64,000 nt of DNA from Selaginella moellendorffii (Eukaryota > Streptophyta > Lycopodiopsida > Selaginellales > Selaginellaceae). The stretch spans positions 900,897-964,896 of the forward strand of contig NW_003314306.1 in NCBI RefSeq assembly GCF_000143415.4, given 5' to 3'. This document shows positions 63,456 through 64,000 of the stretch, piece by piece; the first letter of the stretch is position 1; every line of letters starts with the position of its first letter. The position numbers and the translations under genes were made by a program. The notes below the pieces were generated by a model. That model ran no database searches, had not been told where the DNA came from, and saw only the letters and a list, made by a program, of their open reading frames with translations.

Positions 63456-64000
63456 TAGTAATCGAAAAAGATGAAGAAATAAAGAAGGAAAAATTAGAAG
63501 TTTTGAAAACAAAAAGAGAAGAAAAAGGAAATAATAAAAAAAGTGAATTTATTGCATATTGTATGCAACATCACTTGATTTACTTAATAATAGTGTTTTT
63601 CTTGTTTAGTATTATTTATTAATATAATTGATCAATCAAAATTTTATAATTTATAAATACAAGATTAATTTTTATTGCACACCATTATTTGGTAGAATAA
63701 ACTAGAATATACTCGAAAAAGTTTAGAAAAGTTTAAAATTTATAAACATGTTTATAAATATAAATATAATAAATGAATAACAATTTTTAAATAGTAGAAT
63801 ATCCCAGAATATCTAGATATATTTTTTATGTCTCCCTCTCTTGGATAGAAAAATTTTAGATGTTAAAGGCTTTCTAGTGAGCAAAGTCTCCTTGCATTTT
63901 TTTCTTGCTAGGGTTTGCCCAACACCCAACACCTATAGCTTATTATGAAGAGTGGAGAAGGTTAGAGATGGCTCCTCTGTGCTAGATATGGCATTGGTAT
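63456..64000. other. AT-rich flank
   Basis: AT-rich DNA to the window end with no gene recognised. It continues the sequence on the far side of the chromovirus insertion. Confidence 0.5.

Overview
The window is nuclear DNA of a land plant. The genes are split by very short introns (about 45-80 bp) with GT..AG ends. They include a plant-type TYW2 domain, DUF674, NHL/LEA2, S1-type self-incompatibility-like, PLS-type PPR, AP2/ERF and PUB62-like U-box proteins, and there are several Ty3/gypsy elements. The tiny introns, intronless PPR gene and chromoviruses best fit a lycophyte such as Selaginella; that species assignment is inference, not read from a marker.

1-5.4 kb: the 3' end of a tRNA wybutosine-synthesis (TYW2-domain) gene, broken copies of it, one intact secreted bulb-lectin-like gene and scrambled lectin fragments around a 100-N assembly gap. 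5.4-24.6 kb: AT-rich DNA and a nested retrotransposon block. An old, stop-riddled Ty3/gypsy element (7262-22366) is interrupted by a very young non-coding LTR element (8007-15241, target duplication CAATG), by a solo LTR (18003-19651) and by an inverted fragment of the same LTR family.

24.6-30.8 kb: another lectin fragment, an SSUH2-like zinc-motif gene with a broken tandem copy, and poorly interpretable DNA. 30.8-43.9 kb is the gene-rich core: an intronless 892-residue protein joining three RanBP2 zinc fingers, a RING and an E2 domain; a DUF674 gene in divergent orientation; a PUB62-like U-box gene; signal peptide peptidase; a kinesin; and an NHL membrane protein. 44.3-54.7 kb: two tropinone-reductase-like SDR genes separated by a tandem array of about ten tRNA-Val(AAC)-derived units of which only one is intact; a duplicated [SDR - S1-like - unknown gene X] block with decayed members; a PPR gene; and an AP2-domain gene.

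54.7-64 kb: AT-rich repeat DNA holding a decayed LTR of the same family as the solo LTR, then a complete, recently inserted chromovirus (57854-63450, target duplication AGAAG). It has a textbook -1 frameshift signal between gag and pol, and a primer-binding site that matches its own predicted RNA 5' end rather than initiator tRNA-Met.

The cellular genes do not form one pathway. Two ubiquitin-ligation genes (E2/RING fusion and U-box) happen to lie about 2 kb apart. The most unusual items are the RanBP2-RING-E2 fusion, the frameshift and self-priming signals of the chromovirus, the non-autonomous LTR element and the tRNA-Val array.
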